Below, piece after piece: positions 1 to 10,559 of a stretch of DNA of 64,000 nucleotides. The notes beneath the pieces are model-generated. The model was given only the letters and a program-made list of their open reading frames with translations. It made no database searches and was not told where the DNA came from. The DNA lies in assembly GCA_934045075.1 (NCBI GenBank), contig OW203743.1:17045152-17109151 (forward strand). The letters are read 5' to 3'. The DNA is from Yponomeuta sedellus (Eukaryota > Arthropoda > Insecta > Lepidoptera > Yponomeutidae). Position 1 is the first letter of the stretch; each line of letters begins with the position of its first letter. Both the position numbers and the translations under genes were made by a program.

Positions 1-999
1 TCGCCGACCAATGGCGACAGCTGCAGTCATGCGCGCTATTTTGTCACTAGACTTCTAAAGGTTGGGTCCCACGGTCTGAAAAATCGCGGACGCACGTAGA
101 CCAGCTCGCACGACCACAAATTAGACACGACGCACTGTGGGACCGGCCACGTCTGTGATTGATAGCATAAAACGTAGTGGTTATATTCTCTTTGTGTGTT
201 AGCACCCGTTAGCAATCTAGTGATTATATTCTCTGGCCGTATCCATCGCGAGTCGGTAACTTCAAAAGTGCGGTGCGTCTGCGATGGTCCGAGCGCATCG
301 CGTCCGCACAGACGGCAGGTCAGAATTCGTTAAAGAACTCGTTCATTTTCAATGATAGGTTTATAGTCGTGTCGTGCAAGTGTAGGTATGTGCTTGCGGA
401 AAAAATTGAGTGGACGAATGAACTTATTTTTGAGATTTTGAATCTATATCAAAATGAACCAATATTGTGGAATTCTGCGGCGCAAACCATCCACCAGCGA
501 GGTTTCTTTTTAATTTTACGCGACCGCACATTAGTAAAATTCGCATTTAATATAATCACAGTGGCAGCTGCATGCAGCGACGACTGTGCGTGGCTGATGA
601 ATAGCGGACTGTGGGTGGGGCGGACAATATTAGTTATTGTTCTGAGGTGGGACCCCAGCGATAGACCAAGCGCGTACACATAAAAATAATAATGTCTGAC
701 AGCGATATCGACATATTAATTGCATCGATTAAAATTAAAAAACATGACTGCGAGTTAGGTAGGTACTGATTCTCCTAAAGTGGTAGTTAACTCATCAAAT
801 GAAGCAATCGACATTCTGAAATAATTAAAAAACTTTTCGTTATTTTTTTCGTAGAAATGGATAAAGAGTAAAAAAAAATTAATTTTTTATACTCATATTA
901 TGAGTTATTATTTCAGTAACCCACAACGACCTATATCGTCTTCTACGTTTGCATCGACGGAGTAGAAACAGCAATAGCTCGTCTGCAGCAATAGCGGCC
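1..999. other. gene-poor left edge
   Basis: There is no complete gene here. Short open frames exist, but only the MADF-like fragment at 405-477 resembles a known domain. An ATG at about 692 opens a short acidic/basic peptide (MSDSDIDILIASIKIKKHD) that stops within about 25 codons. It could be the start of a decayed transposase, but that is a guess. The rest is AT-rich sequence without recognisable signals. Confidence 0.5.
405..477 (+). pseudogene. MADF-like domain fragment
   Basis: Within an open frame (273-683), the stretch WTNELIFEILNLYQNEPILW reads like the first helix of a MADF or Myb/SANT-like domain: W, then a hydrophobic helix, Y, E-P-x-L-W. The match ends abruptly after the second W. 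The following residues do not continue the domain, so this is either one exon of an unseen gene or a transposon remnant. PIF/Harbinger elements carry MADF/Myb accessory genes and a Harbinger-type MITE starts at 1003, so a transposon origin is plausible. Function is not claimed. Confidence 0.35.
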
Positions 1000-1002
1000 T
1001 TA

Positions 1003-1490
1003 GGGCGTTTGTCCACCGCCGCCGTCACCGTCACGTCACCGAGTACGAGATTATTTCGGGCCGAGTTTGATATGACGTGACGGCGATCGTTTGTCCACCG
1101 CGACCGATGGTTTAGTTTGTTCCTACTGTTCCAAACATTCTTTACTTTCTATAACTTCTATTAATGAATAAATATCGTATTAAATTTTTTTGCCCATTTT
1201 TATTACAATGATATATGATAATTGATGATAAACAAAATAATAACTGAGCTCGTATACGGGCGACGGCGACGGCAGTGTGTGGACAAGTTCATACGTGTTT
1301 TGTATTGGCGGCACATCGGCCCGTCAAAATCTCGGGCGACCTACTCGCAATTTCGGCGGCCGGGATGACGGCGCTCGAGTGACGGATGTGCGGTGGACAC
1401 GCGGCTTAAGTAAATCTATGTACCGCTACTTCGGCGCCGTCATCTCGTTCTCGGTGACGTGACGGAGACGGCGGCGGTGGACAAACGCCC
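1003..1490. mobile_element. PIF/Harbinger-type MITE
   Basis: About 488 bp are bounded by perfect terminal inverted repeats beginning GGGCGTTTGTCCACCGCCG and ending with the reverse complement. Direct TTA flanks at 1000-1002 and 1491-1493 look like the TWA target duplication of PIF/Harbinger elements. No transposase is encoded. The bases outside the TTA (GCGGCC / GGCCGC) make the empty site itself a palindrome. Confidence 0.75.
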
Positions 1491-1493
1491 TTA

Positions 1494-1880
1494 GGCCGCT
1501 TACAGAAGAGCAGCACTTAGCTGTCGACCGAGTTAACTTCAGCTGCCAGCATTGGTCGGCGCTTGCTGCCAAGCCGTCGTCGTCATCGGTCGACGTTGGT
1601 CGGCAGCAGCTGTCGACACGTCGTCGACGACTGCAGCCCACCGATGCCGGCGGCTTTGTTGTGGTGCGCAGTTCGATCGTCATAGAACAGGAGACAGTCT
1701 GTATCAAAATGAATTTCGGGGAGGAATACTATCGCTGCTTCTACTTCTATCTAATTGATTAAAGAAAGCACCGTAATGATATTAAGAGCTTGTTTCCATT
1801 TTGACGTCAAACCTAACACAGTTCCTGGCCAACATGGTGCCTGTCAACGGCGTGAAGTCAGACAACTGCATACAGTTCAA
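1494..1880. other. spacer without recognised feature
   Basis: GC-rich sequence with tandem-like gtcgtcg/gtcggc words around 1550-1640. Open frames on both strands have no recognisable domain. Nothing else was seen. Confidence 0.4.
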
Positions 1881-2618
1881 TAAAGGCCTGCGCAGACGAG
1901 GTACTATCCCCCGGGTTCTTTTTTGTCCGTCGATATAATCTCTTAAGGCCTGCGCAGACGAGGGACTTTTGACCCTTGGGAACAAAAGTCCCTGAATCGT
2001 AAAAAATGTCCTCCGAGCGAGTACTTGTCGCGGACTCAACGCCTACGGTGTGAGGTCATTTGTTCCCCGGAAATTGAATGAAGCGTATGTACGCTAAGGA
2101 ACCAAATATTCTGAGATTACATTGTGTTGTAATTTACATGAATATACTATTTTTATTTTAATGCACTAACCCGTGCTAAGGACAAATTTAAAAACCTAAT
2201 TAGAGGCTAAAAATTTCACCCATGCCGGGATTCGAACCCGCAACCTCTGGCACGGATAGCCAGAGGTTGCGGGTTCGAATCCCGGCATGGGTGAAATTTT
2301 TAGCCTCTAATTAGGTTTTTAAATTTACATGAAGTTAAAAAAGAAAAGGCGTTTAAGAAGACACCGAACTTTTGTTCAGTCCGGTCTCTTGATGTCCTCG
2401 GTAACTTGAGGGACTTTTTGTACGGGGTACTTTTAGTCCTTCGTGTGCGTTATTCGATACGATCTATATCGACGGACAAAAAAGTACCCGGGAGATAATC
2501 CCTCGTCTGCGCAGGCCTGAGCAGACGAGTACACTGCACACCGTAAGCGTTGAGTCCGCGACTACTACTCGGAGGACATTTTTCGGGGACAAAAGTCCCT
2601 TGTCTGCGCAGGCCTTTA
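1881..2618. mobile_element. composite fold-back (inverted-repeat) element
   Basis: The word AGGCCTGCGCAGACGAGG occurs at 1884 and 1945 on the plus strand and inverted at about 2503 and 2600. The blocks 1882-1940 and 2455-2518 are inverted copies of each other, as are 1943-2060 and 2515-2618. The ends read TAAAGGCCTGCGCAGAC and its reverse complement. No protein is encoded. The middle contains the tRNA-derived snapback at 2184-2326, so this is a nested non-autonomous DNA element. Confidence 0.6.
2184..2326. repeat. perfect tRNA 3'-half snapback palindrome
   Basis: Two 68-bp arms (2184-2251 and 2259-2326) are exact reverse complements around a 7-base spacer ACGGATA. Each arm is the 3' half of the tRNA-derived SINE found elsewhere in the window: anticodon stem CTGGC/GCCAG, B box GGTTCGAATCC, ATGGGTG end, then the SINE tail. 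The spacer is exactly the SINE's anticodon loop, so the palindrome axis coincides with the anticodon stem-loop. Confidence 0.85.
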
Positions 2619-2880
2619 TAGCGACTACGTGCGATCATGTACTCTATGCGTGCGATTGGTGAAGCGATTTCGTGCGGTTGTGGTGCAGTCCGTCGGATGT
2701 TAGCCTTACACTGAGTCCCTAGTATTGCAGCCCTAGTGTGGGGCCTCACAAAATGCATCTAACCCTCAAAGGGGCATACAAGCTTTGCAGTTGCCCTGCC
2801 TAAGAGTGGAAACCTTTGAGGCTAAATAAAAATAGTTAAACAGAGTTATCCAAATGTAATAAAAAACATTTTACATAATT

Positions 2881-4508
2881 TCACCGTGATCTATTCCTGC
2901 TATCCAACAATGCCAGAAGTATTCTATTCCTCTCCTTCTGGATGCTATTGGATTCCTCAACTACTTCTATTAACCTTTCAAACTTCTTGTCTTGTTCCCT
3001 TCTGTTTGTCACCCCATGAACTACATTCTGTACCGCATTCAGCATCACATCCTCCACATCCGCCTTTTTTTGCACTTGCCGTTTATTCTTGATGTCATCA
3101 CTATTGTAAATACTCTCAAATAAAGTAAAGTATGGCCAGTTGGTGTCCTTTCCAGTCCTTTCTTTCACTTCTATGTGTCTGATATAAGTCTGTTTCAGGT
3201 TTCTGAACTTTTTGTCACATTCTGCCGGTGATAAGTTGATTCTCTTGGCAATTACTTTCCATAAGAGTTTGTTTTTGACCAATGGATTTCTAAAATTGCT
3301 TTTGTTTTCTTTGTAAAATGTCAGAAGCTCTGTGATGTAGTTCTGAGGCTTGTATTTGTTCAGGAAATACTCGGACTCTGCAGAGTCGTTAGGGTGCTTG
3401 GACTGCTCAGCGATTTGCTCAAACTGTTTCACATATTGCCAGTTCGTCTTTCTGCCCGCTCGGGTCATCTGCTTGTATTTGACAAAAGTTAGTTTTAAAT
3501 TGCGGAACTTCTTATCACAATTGCCCACACTTTCTCCTACAATGTCAGATATCTCCTTCCAGAGTTCTTTCTTTTTGAACCTTGGGCTAGCAAACTTATG
3601 AGCTCTTTTTGTGTATTCATCAAGCAATAATCTTATCTTTGCATCATTCCATTGCCTTGGATTGTCCTCACTGACAATCCTTTGGAAATAAGCATTATAA
3701 GGCCATTTAATCATCTTTCCCCTTTCTCTTGTCCTTTCTAAGATTTTGATGTAAGTTCTTTTCAGGTATTTGAATTTCTTGTACACATTTCTGTGTGTTG
3801 TACCCAATGCCAGTCCTATTTCCCTCCAAATGTTCTTATCCTGGGTCTGACCATTTTCCATGTAGTCAATGTACAGTGTAAGCAAAGTCCTTGTTCTGTT
3901 TTCATCCCAAGTTTCCAGCATATCGGGTGACATAAACATGCATTTCCTGAAGGCTTCTTCGCACATTTCAAAGTAAGGCCATTTGGTTGGCCTTCCAAGC
4001 AACTTCTTTTTGTAGACTCTAATGAAAGAGCTTTTTAGATTCAAATACTTCCTGTAGCATGACTCTGGGGTGGTGCCCACAAATGGTGCTATCTCCCTCC
4101 ACATTGACTTGTCTTTGGGGTTGAAGTTCTTGAATTTTCTGTCTGTACAGAGGTTTAGCAGTAGTTTCATCTTGCTCCTGTCCCAGAAGCCACAGTCCTT
4201 GGTGCGGTTGCGTGTCTCGACAGGGACGGTCTCCTCTCTGATGACCTCGAGGGGTTCGGCTATTTGAATCTCTGGCCTCGGTCCTCCCGTGTCAATTATG
4301 TATCTTGCGTTAGTGGCTGAAAGAGCGGAGAAGTCTAATCTTAACATGAAATATCTGAAGTGGAATCTTACAGCAGTGGGGTTTGTAAAGATGGAAACTC
4401 ACCTTGAGGGTTTTGTAAAGGAAAGTTGTGACTGCTGACCATACTATTGTTTTGATCTTCGCGCACAACAAACCAGTAACCTGGGTTATTTGTGTTATTA
4501 AGGTTCAT
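2881..4508 (-). CDS. four-domain Myb/SANT-like DNA-binding protein
   Basis: Exons are 4508-4403 (35 codons + 1 base) and 4316-2881, separated by an 86-bp GT-AG intron (donor GTGAGT, acceptor CTCTTTCAG); the protein is 513 residues. I prefer the ATG at 4508 to the one at 4347 because the donor is strong, phase 1 fits exactly, and the 4347 start would put the acceptor tract inside coding sequence. Four Myb/SANT-like (trihelix) repeats lie at about residues 79-158, 172-250, 258-337 and 362-438. Each has an N-terminal L-L-x-L helix, a W-[RK]-[EV]-I core, C/Y-x-K-[KY]-[FY]-x-[NY]-L-K and a final W-[PQ]-Y aromatic cluster. A charged coiled-coil tail (about 475-505) ends in LLALLDSRNRSR. Sequence-specific DNA binding as a nuclear regulator is inferred from the family. 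It could be MADF-related or transposon-derived, although the intact frame argues for a used gene. Confidence 0.8.
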
Positions 4509-5060
4509 GGCTAATTATATTGTAAGATTGGCCTCACAAAACAAATTATTGCATAAATGTTTATATAAATGCTCGAGATCAAGAAGTTAGTCAGGATTTT
4601 CAGACAATATTTTATAGGTATTTATTTTCCTGTTAATAAATCAACAAATATGGCCGAAGGAGGAAGTCGTCCACAGACTAAATAGAGTCCTTGTTCTGAG
4701 GATTGACCGTACACACGGATGTCATAAAATTTACATCCGTGCGTGACCGTACTTCACCGTACACGGCCTAGACAAGACAGATACCTGTTTAATTTGTGAG
4801 ACAGAGAATAGAATAGATAGACTGGGCCTTCGCGTATACCTTTGAGATGGAGATAGAAGTAGGTACTTCAGAGTTGCTAGCATAACCCATAATTCCCAAA
4901 AGTATGTTTTGCGTATTTACAAGCTGTAAACAGAAAATCGGGAAATAAATCAATACCTCAATAGAAGCAAAAAAAAATATTAAAATTATACGTGGGACAC
5001 TCAGAAAGTTTTGAGAAACTAAAAAACTAACTTCTAAGAAAAAAATATTTTTATTAAATC
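4509..5060. promoter_or_regulatory. upstream region of the Myb-repeat gene
   Basis: This gene-free stretch must hold the promoter of the minus-strand Myb gene. I see no clear TATA box. An imperfect palindrome lies at about 4705-4760 (GACCGTACACACGGATGT ... ACATCCGTGCGTGACCGT), with GACCGTAC repeated three times. Whether it is regulatory or a transposon scar cannot be told. Confidence 0.3.
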
Positions 5061-5065
5061 TTTTC

Positions 5066-5290
5066 AAAGAACTCTCCATCAGCCTCTATACCAAGTTTCA
5101 TGCGTCTGAACAATTTTCAAAACATTTTTTCCAGTCCTCCGCAGACACCTCTTCTACGGCCTTCCCAAACGCTGCTAGCGCGTCTTCCGGCGATGACAAC
5201 TGTATCCCTTTGAGCTGATTTTTAATTTTGGGGAATTAAAAAAGAAGTCACACGGAGCCAAATCAGGATTTTTCAGGCTGTCCATCGTAG
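5066..5290 (-). pseudogene. mariner transposase C-terminal remnant
   Basis: Read on the minus strand, the translation begins NPDLAPCDFFF, close to the mariner catalytic segment YSPDLAPxDFHLFP. After one frameshift it continues with SSPEDALAAFGKAVEEV and DWKKCFENC, which match the usual mariner tail. No terminal inverted repeats or upstream catalytic D remain. It is a decayed Tc1/mariner fragment. Confidence 0.65.
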
Positions 5291-5299
5291 GAATATCAG

Positions 5300-5764
5300 T
5301 AGCTCTTGTACTAGTGCTTGCAACCGCAAGTGATGGAGAATACGATGATGTAGCCTCAGGAAGAGCCTGGAAAGAACACAAACGGCGTTTTAAAAAAAAA
5401 TACCTTTCAAAGTATACTATAGTTTAGAACCTTAGTTAACTATACATTAAGTAGAGATTGAAAAAATAATAGACCCAGGACAAAGACGTAATTTTACATT
5501 GAACGGTATATTCACGAATATATTTGTGAGGTAAACCATAACATAATAATGTACGAATATATTGCATCACTAAAATGTACCTATAACTAATATTATTTTA
5601 GGGAGTCCTTACCGGCAAAAACTGTTTCGGAACGGAACCTACTGTCAGAAAAGTAGAACTCTTTGTTTTTCGAAAACTATGGGTCTCGACTCTCGAAATG
5701 ACGGGAACAAACACGGGTATACTTTGTCGGTTGCCAGTCAGTTCAAACGACCCGTGGCTTTAAC
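5300..5764. other. AT-rich spacer
   Basis: No coding frame of interest, RNA gene or recognisable repeat was seen. Confidence 0.3.
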
Positions 5765-6032
5765 CCATATCGCACCCTCAGAACGAAAGAGGCCTAAGTC
5801 AAAAAATTGTTTAAATACTCAAAAATATCTCAAAAAATTGAGTACCTAACAATCATAGAGAGACATAAAAAGATATGCTCTATCCGATGAATAGTAAAAC
5901 AAAGGCACTTATTGTAAAAAAAGAGCATAGCGAATCTTCCGTCTACGGCATACCTTTTTATGACTCTATGATTGTAACTCAATTTCACTATTTTTTTACT
6001 TCGGCCTCTTTCGTTCTGAGGGTGCGATATGG
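5765..6032. mobile_element. fold-back MITE
   Basis: The ends CCATATCGCACCCTCAGAAC and its reverse complement are inverted over about 30 bp. The similarity continues inward (ATTGAGTACCTAACAATCATAGAG versus CTCTATGATTGTAACTCAAT), so almost the whole 268 bp folds into one imperfect hairpin. No coding capacity. The target duplication is not clear. Confidence 0.7.
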
Positions 6033-6515
6033 TCCGTAGAGCCTGATCAGCTGGGTACCTGTAAAATAATTTTGAACAATATAAACATTATGTGCCCGGA
6101 TAACGGGGAAAGACTTGCCAATGGTACGTTTGGGACCTCGTCAAAACAAGGGTCTAACTCGTGGTTGGTTCCTCTGCTTACACCCTCGGGGATATCGGGC
6201 GTGAGTTTTTTTCTTCACATTTGGCCTTCCTTGTTTTTGCCAACACTAAGGGATTTTTTGTATATTAAGTCTGGTAACACTAACATTATTATAAACCGTC
6301 TAAATTAAGATTGTCGCAGTTAGATTACCAATCTATCGTATGAGCGCCTACATAATTTAGACGGGTAACACCAAAATATTCAAATTTTCGATTTAGTTTT
6401 CACGGCACATATTTATCTTATTTAGGGGTAATTGAGTGCAGTAGATGCATTTTAAACCTTTCGTAGTCTTGAACATCATAAAAACAGAGATTAGAGGAGA
6501 ATTAATCGCACTTAC
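6033..6515. other. non-coding spacer
   Basis: Contains only short open frames without domains. If the THAP-like exon at 6587-6516 belongs to a live gene, its next exon should lie in or beyond this stretch on the minus strand. I looked for the W/C-x-x-H half of a THAP zinc finger and did not find it. Confidence 0.3.
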
Positions 6516-6587
6516 GAAATGAAAGGTTATGTTGGCGTTTTTACGCTCACTGCGGCTTCCACAGCCTAAAATGCTGCAATTTACCAT
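6516..6587 (-). CDS. THAP-like zinc-finger N-terminal exon (partial)
   Basis: Twenty-four codons start at an ATG and end exactly at a strong donor (TTC|GTAAGT). The peptide MVNCSILGCGSRSERKNA continues to FHF, as in the start of THAP domains (M-V-x-x-C-x4-C-x-x-R, ending in FH-F/R-F-P). The remaining W, C-x2-H and A-V-P-T-I-F parts were not found downstream on the minus strand. It may be the first exon of a THAP gene with a distant next exon, or the orphan start of a P-element-like transposase. Confidence 0.45.
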
Positions 6588-7589
6588 TATATCACTTTCG
6601 TCCAATTGCACCGAACACGAAAAGTACAATTTTTTTTCTGGAGAAAAACGCCGATATCTGCCTAAATTTAAAGTAAAACTTGATCAAGCTCAGATTTTAC
6701 GTAGGTTTGTCTGCCACAGATTTGAACTGTGGCAAACAAAAAAATCGCATACGCGCGTAAGGGACAGAAGATCATTACTGTTTCTCGCTTACACTTTAGA
6801 AGACTCGTATTAAGTCATCTCTTTCTTCTTTTTTTTTCTATGGTTATGTCTCGTCTAGAGAATAGATCTCTGTCTACGGTACACGGCATGTTTTTTTTCC
6901 CCTATAGTCTACCCTCCCTACCCTACCCTAGAGTCCTAGAGTATTCTCTATAGTCTGTGCGCTGCAATGGCACCGCAGATTAAAGTGACGCTTCGCCACT
7001 CGCTTTGCCTGCGGCGCGGCGCAAAACCCGCGCGCCAGTGTTACCAGTGTTGCCAGATGAGGCGATTTATCGCCATTAGAGCGATGGAAGGTGAAATGTT
7101 AAATACAATAGGCGACCGGTTACCAATGAGTCGTTTTTAGCACAAGTTAACAAAGCAGGGCTCTTACAGGCGTGGCCGTGTAAGAACCGGAATACGGCAG
7201 TCAAAATTAATCTCTGCCAAGCAAAACTTGATAGACGCGTCCCTGTTCTTGTATGTGCACGCGTATAAGCGTCATCTATGAAGTGCTCTGTAAACATGTG
7301 CTGAAAACCACATATAGGGCTAGGTAAAATGTAACTCAGTGACTTTTGGGATCTTTGGGAAATCAGAACAAATTACATTGCGTTTTGATTTACTGTGTTT
7401 TTTGGATTTGAAGTGCAATTTTTTTTAAGCAACACAACAAAAACAAACACTTCATGTTTTTAGAAATCGTCTGCGTGCATAACATGTCTCACTTTTTTTT
7501 TATTTTGTCATATTAGGTGATTTTGGACTACAGGGCTAAAATTCACATGATTTGGAGAGCACTTTTTGGGCGACTCTGTTACTTACTCG
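6588..7589. other. spacer with short open frames only
   Basis: GC content rises around 6960-7060 (GCGGCGCGGCGCAAAACCCGC). Overlapping small frames on both strands carry no recognisable domain. No RNA gene was seen. Confidence 0.3.
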
Positions 7590-7770
7590 GTGACATTGGC
7601 CGGCTAGTGTCTGGCAACACTGGACCCTGCGCGCGCGCGAGTCGCGCGACGCCACACACAACCGACGCCATTTTTTATTCATTCCTTGACGCGTCAATGG
7701 CGTGTTTTGTTTGTGGCTTTTTCATGGATGAAATCCGAGACGAGTGTTGCATTAGACAAGAATACGTGCA
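7590..7770 (+). promoter_or_regulatory. CpG-dense island, possible start region of the Ki-67-like gene
   Basis: A short CpG-dense block (about 7600-7700, with GCGCGCGCGAGTCGCGCGACGCC) stands out from AT-rich surroundings. The first coding exon of the Ki-67-like gene (11298) is preceded by a splice acceptor, so a non-coding first exon must lie upstream. This island followed by the GTAAGG at 7850 is a candidate, but the link is only by position. Confidence 0.25.
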
Positions 7771-9138
7771 CAAATAACTGGACAATTTTACGTTTTATTA
7801 TTATGTGTGACAAGTTATTCAGCTGAGAAAATAATTGAGGCAAAACAAGTAAGGCTTTCGATTTCGATCTTTCGAATGAAATTCGCTACCTATTGATTTC
7901 GTTACTTTCTCGTGTGCATTATGCTAAATTTACGTTTTAGACGCAGAACCGATACGCGGCATTGGATTATTTTATTGTAAGTAGGTATATTAAAATTGAA
8001 TTAATCCGATGCTGCTAGCCTGCTACAAAATTGAAATACCTTTTATAAGCAGTTTCGAATGGCGGGAAACCGCGTAGGTTTGATAACAAGACGTGTCTAA
8101 AATTATTCCTCCCATCTAAAATTATTTACGACAACTTGGCGTAATTATTTGGCGCATTTGGTCATAGGTAAACAAACTTATAGATTCACGTTTACTCAAA
8201 ATGTTTTGATTGTTTATGCTGTAAAATATTTTATTATTTGTAGTTATGTACGTGTTATTAGTGTTATTTTTAAAACTAACATTCCTCTATAACACTCCTA
8301 AAATGCAATTTAACGCTCTGGGATAGAGGCGAGAGGTTATGTCGTCTTATTTTCGTAAAAATTCTACCACAGTACAGAGTTCACTAAAAGGTCTCTACAT
8401 TTTTGGAGTGTTCTAGGGAATTGTGTATTTATAAATAACGCCGTTAGAATTTCAAAACCACAGTTAGCTCAGGTTGTTGCACTTTATTAGAAACTGTGTA
8501 TGAAATCAGTAGCGCATGAAATTCTGATCAAAGTCCAGCTTTGTCTAATTTTATACATAGCCTATTTTCATGTTTATTTTTTGTACAATCTTTGTTAATG
8601 ACACAGTCATGACTAATTAAAGAAAGATGGTTATGGCATAATGGTTCACTCAGTTAAACTATAGTTGTGTTTAGGGGATGCAATTGATGGAGTATGTTCC
8701 CCTGAAATACCCCAGAGAGGAAATGAAGCCATTATTATATTTGTATAATTCAGCCTGGGCTATAAAGGTTTAAAAGCAACTTACCAGGAAGCATATGACA
8801 ATTCCAATATAAGTAAAAAAAATATCAAAAGATCTGAAATGTTTATTGAGCAGAACAAACTAAGGAAGTAACGAACACAACCAAATGTAGAGTAAATAAA
8901 TGGATCAAACCAGAGCTTCGCTTGCTTAAAGTTTAATCTAATCTGCAGATTCTGGGAGCTACAGATTATTTTTTATGGTGATAGATGCCAACTGCACTCT
9001 CTGTTAGAAGGGGGAAATACTTGTGAAAATTGGGGAGAGACTGTTGAACAGATCCCTTCTTTTTTCTTAATGATGTCATCATTCTACAGTGTCCAGTTTT
9101 TAAAGTAAATATTATTTATAATTATAGCATTAGTTTTG
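7771..9138. other. AT-rich gene-free stretch
   Basis: No open frame, RNA gene or clear repeat. Probably intronic to the Ki-67-like gene if its first exon lies near 7.7 kb. Confidence 0.3.
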
Positions 9139-9218
9139 CCTGGTGGAGGATGGCCTAACCTTCCTGTGATGCAGGAAGAGACCCGTGCCCCGGCAGTGGG
9201 GACATACAAGGTTTGATA
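9139..9218 (+). repeat. 3' tail of an interspersed repeat
   Basis: The stretch from GTGGAGGATGGCCTAACC to CAGTGGGGACATACAAGG repeats the tail of the copies at 43750-43965 and 57004-57372. This copy is 5'-truncated, as expected of a retroposed SINE or LINE end. Confidence 0.6.
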
Positions 9219-9514
9219 ACAATATTTGCTGTAGATAAATTTAAATTGAAGTATTATTTGTAACTATTTCAATATTTAGGACAATGCCCATTGTACCCAA
9301 GATATCCTATACTTTATCATGATAAAAGTCTACAAGACAGTCAACCCTAATGTTCACTAAGAAAGGTTTCATTCCTTGATGTACAACATAGTAAATAAGC
9401 CTGTTGCTCATACAAAATGAAGTCAATATTGTGTAAAATAGAGGAAAATAGTGGCTTGATCAATTTAATATTGAAATCTGTTAATAACTTCACAAATAGT
9501 TAGACCTGAGATTT

Positions 9515-10340
9515 GATTGATTGATTAATCATTTATTTACACTTACACACACACGCAGTAAAAACAATATTAAGCAGACTATATGTACAAGAGAAGAAAA
9601 GCAACAACACATATGATATACAATGAAACACAGACACAGAGCATTTTCCAGTGTGAGTACTGTGTGTGTGGCAAGTGCAAAAGGGCTCTGACTCAGCATA
9701 AGCTGGAGATATGATACTCCAGCGCTGGTCTTCCGTCAGTACCCGTGAGGCGGCATGCAGGCCTCGGAGAGATACCGAGTATGAACCTGAACAAAATTGT
9801 AAATGAGATTAAGCAAATAAATAAATATGAGACAGTGAGTTATTTACTATAAGTAGCGAGTCAAACTTTGAGTTAACAACGGACTGCTGGATAATGTTAT
9901 CAGAATGACAGTTATGATAATTGCATAAATTGTAAAAATATAATTAGGATAGAATAATTGATAGGGCAATGTCAGTTGCGATAGTTGCATAAATTGTGAA
10001 CAGATTAATAAAATAGAAAATTTGTAAATTGTATATTGATGTCAACTATTTTAATTTAAATAAATGTATTATAATAAGTATGTATATGAATATATATATA
10101 GGTATGTATATAAAGTCACAGCGAAAGTATGAATTGATTAGGCCGTACATAATTATTTAAGGAAGCTGCTTTTGGAGGTCAAGAAGAAATTTCTTTAAGC
10201 AATTTTTTGATTGTATTTGCCTAATAGGAAGAGGAATGTCGTTCCAACACTTGGTAGCCTGAAACCGGAAACCGGAAGATTTCCGCACTTAGCCTCATAG
10301 TTGGGCCATTGTACGTAGCAAGCGCTGAGGTACGTTAACA
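9515..10340 (-). pseudogene. LINE 3' fragment (end of ORF2 plus 3' UTR)
   Basis: Read on the minus strand from about 10290, the frame CWNDIPLPIRQIQSKNC then LKKFLLDLQKQLP and a stop is a typical non-LTR reverse transcriptase C-terminus. The sequence down to the ATTGATTGATTAATCATTTA words at about 9515 would be its 3' UTR and simple-repeat tail. 5'-truncated and inactive. Confidence 0.55.
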
Positions 10341-10434
10341 CTTCAGACACTAGGGTTTCCTTACGATGTTTTCGGCGAGTGGTATTGCTACTATAATTTT
10401 ACAAATGTACATAACTTAGAAAACAAAGTCATTG

Positions 10435-10512
10435 GTACATGTCAGGGTTTGAACCCACGACCTCCCGATTGAGAGGCCGGCGTTCTACAGCGCTCCGCTA
10501 CCACCGCCCTAT
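10435..10512 (-). repeat. tRNA-derived SINE head
   Basis: The reverse complement starts GGCGGTGGTAGCGGAGCGCT and contains GTGGGTTCAAACCC, i.e. tRNA-like A- and B-box sequences. The following text (TGACATGTACCAATGAC) recurs near 10840, so this is a repeat rather than a tRNA gene. Confidence 0.55.
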
Positions 10513-10559
10513 AACGTCACAAATATTATTATTATTATTTGTAATTCAGGCAGGCAGTT

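Noticed and set aside
273..683. 136-codon gene at the left edge
   Set aside because: Only about 20 residues look like a domain, the frame starts without a convincing promoter and the C-terminal half is unlike any protein. Kept only as a fragment.
4317..4347. ATG at 4347 as start of the Myb-repeat protein
   Set aside because: The spliced model uses a strong donor and acceptor in matching phase and an upstream ATG. The ten residues gained from 4347 are the acceptor's pyrimidine tract. It remains possible for an unspliced isoform.
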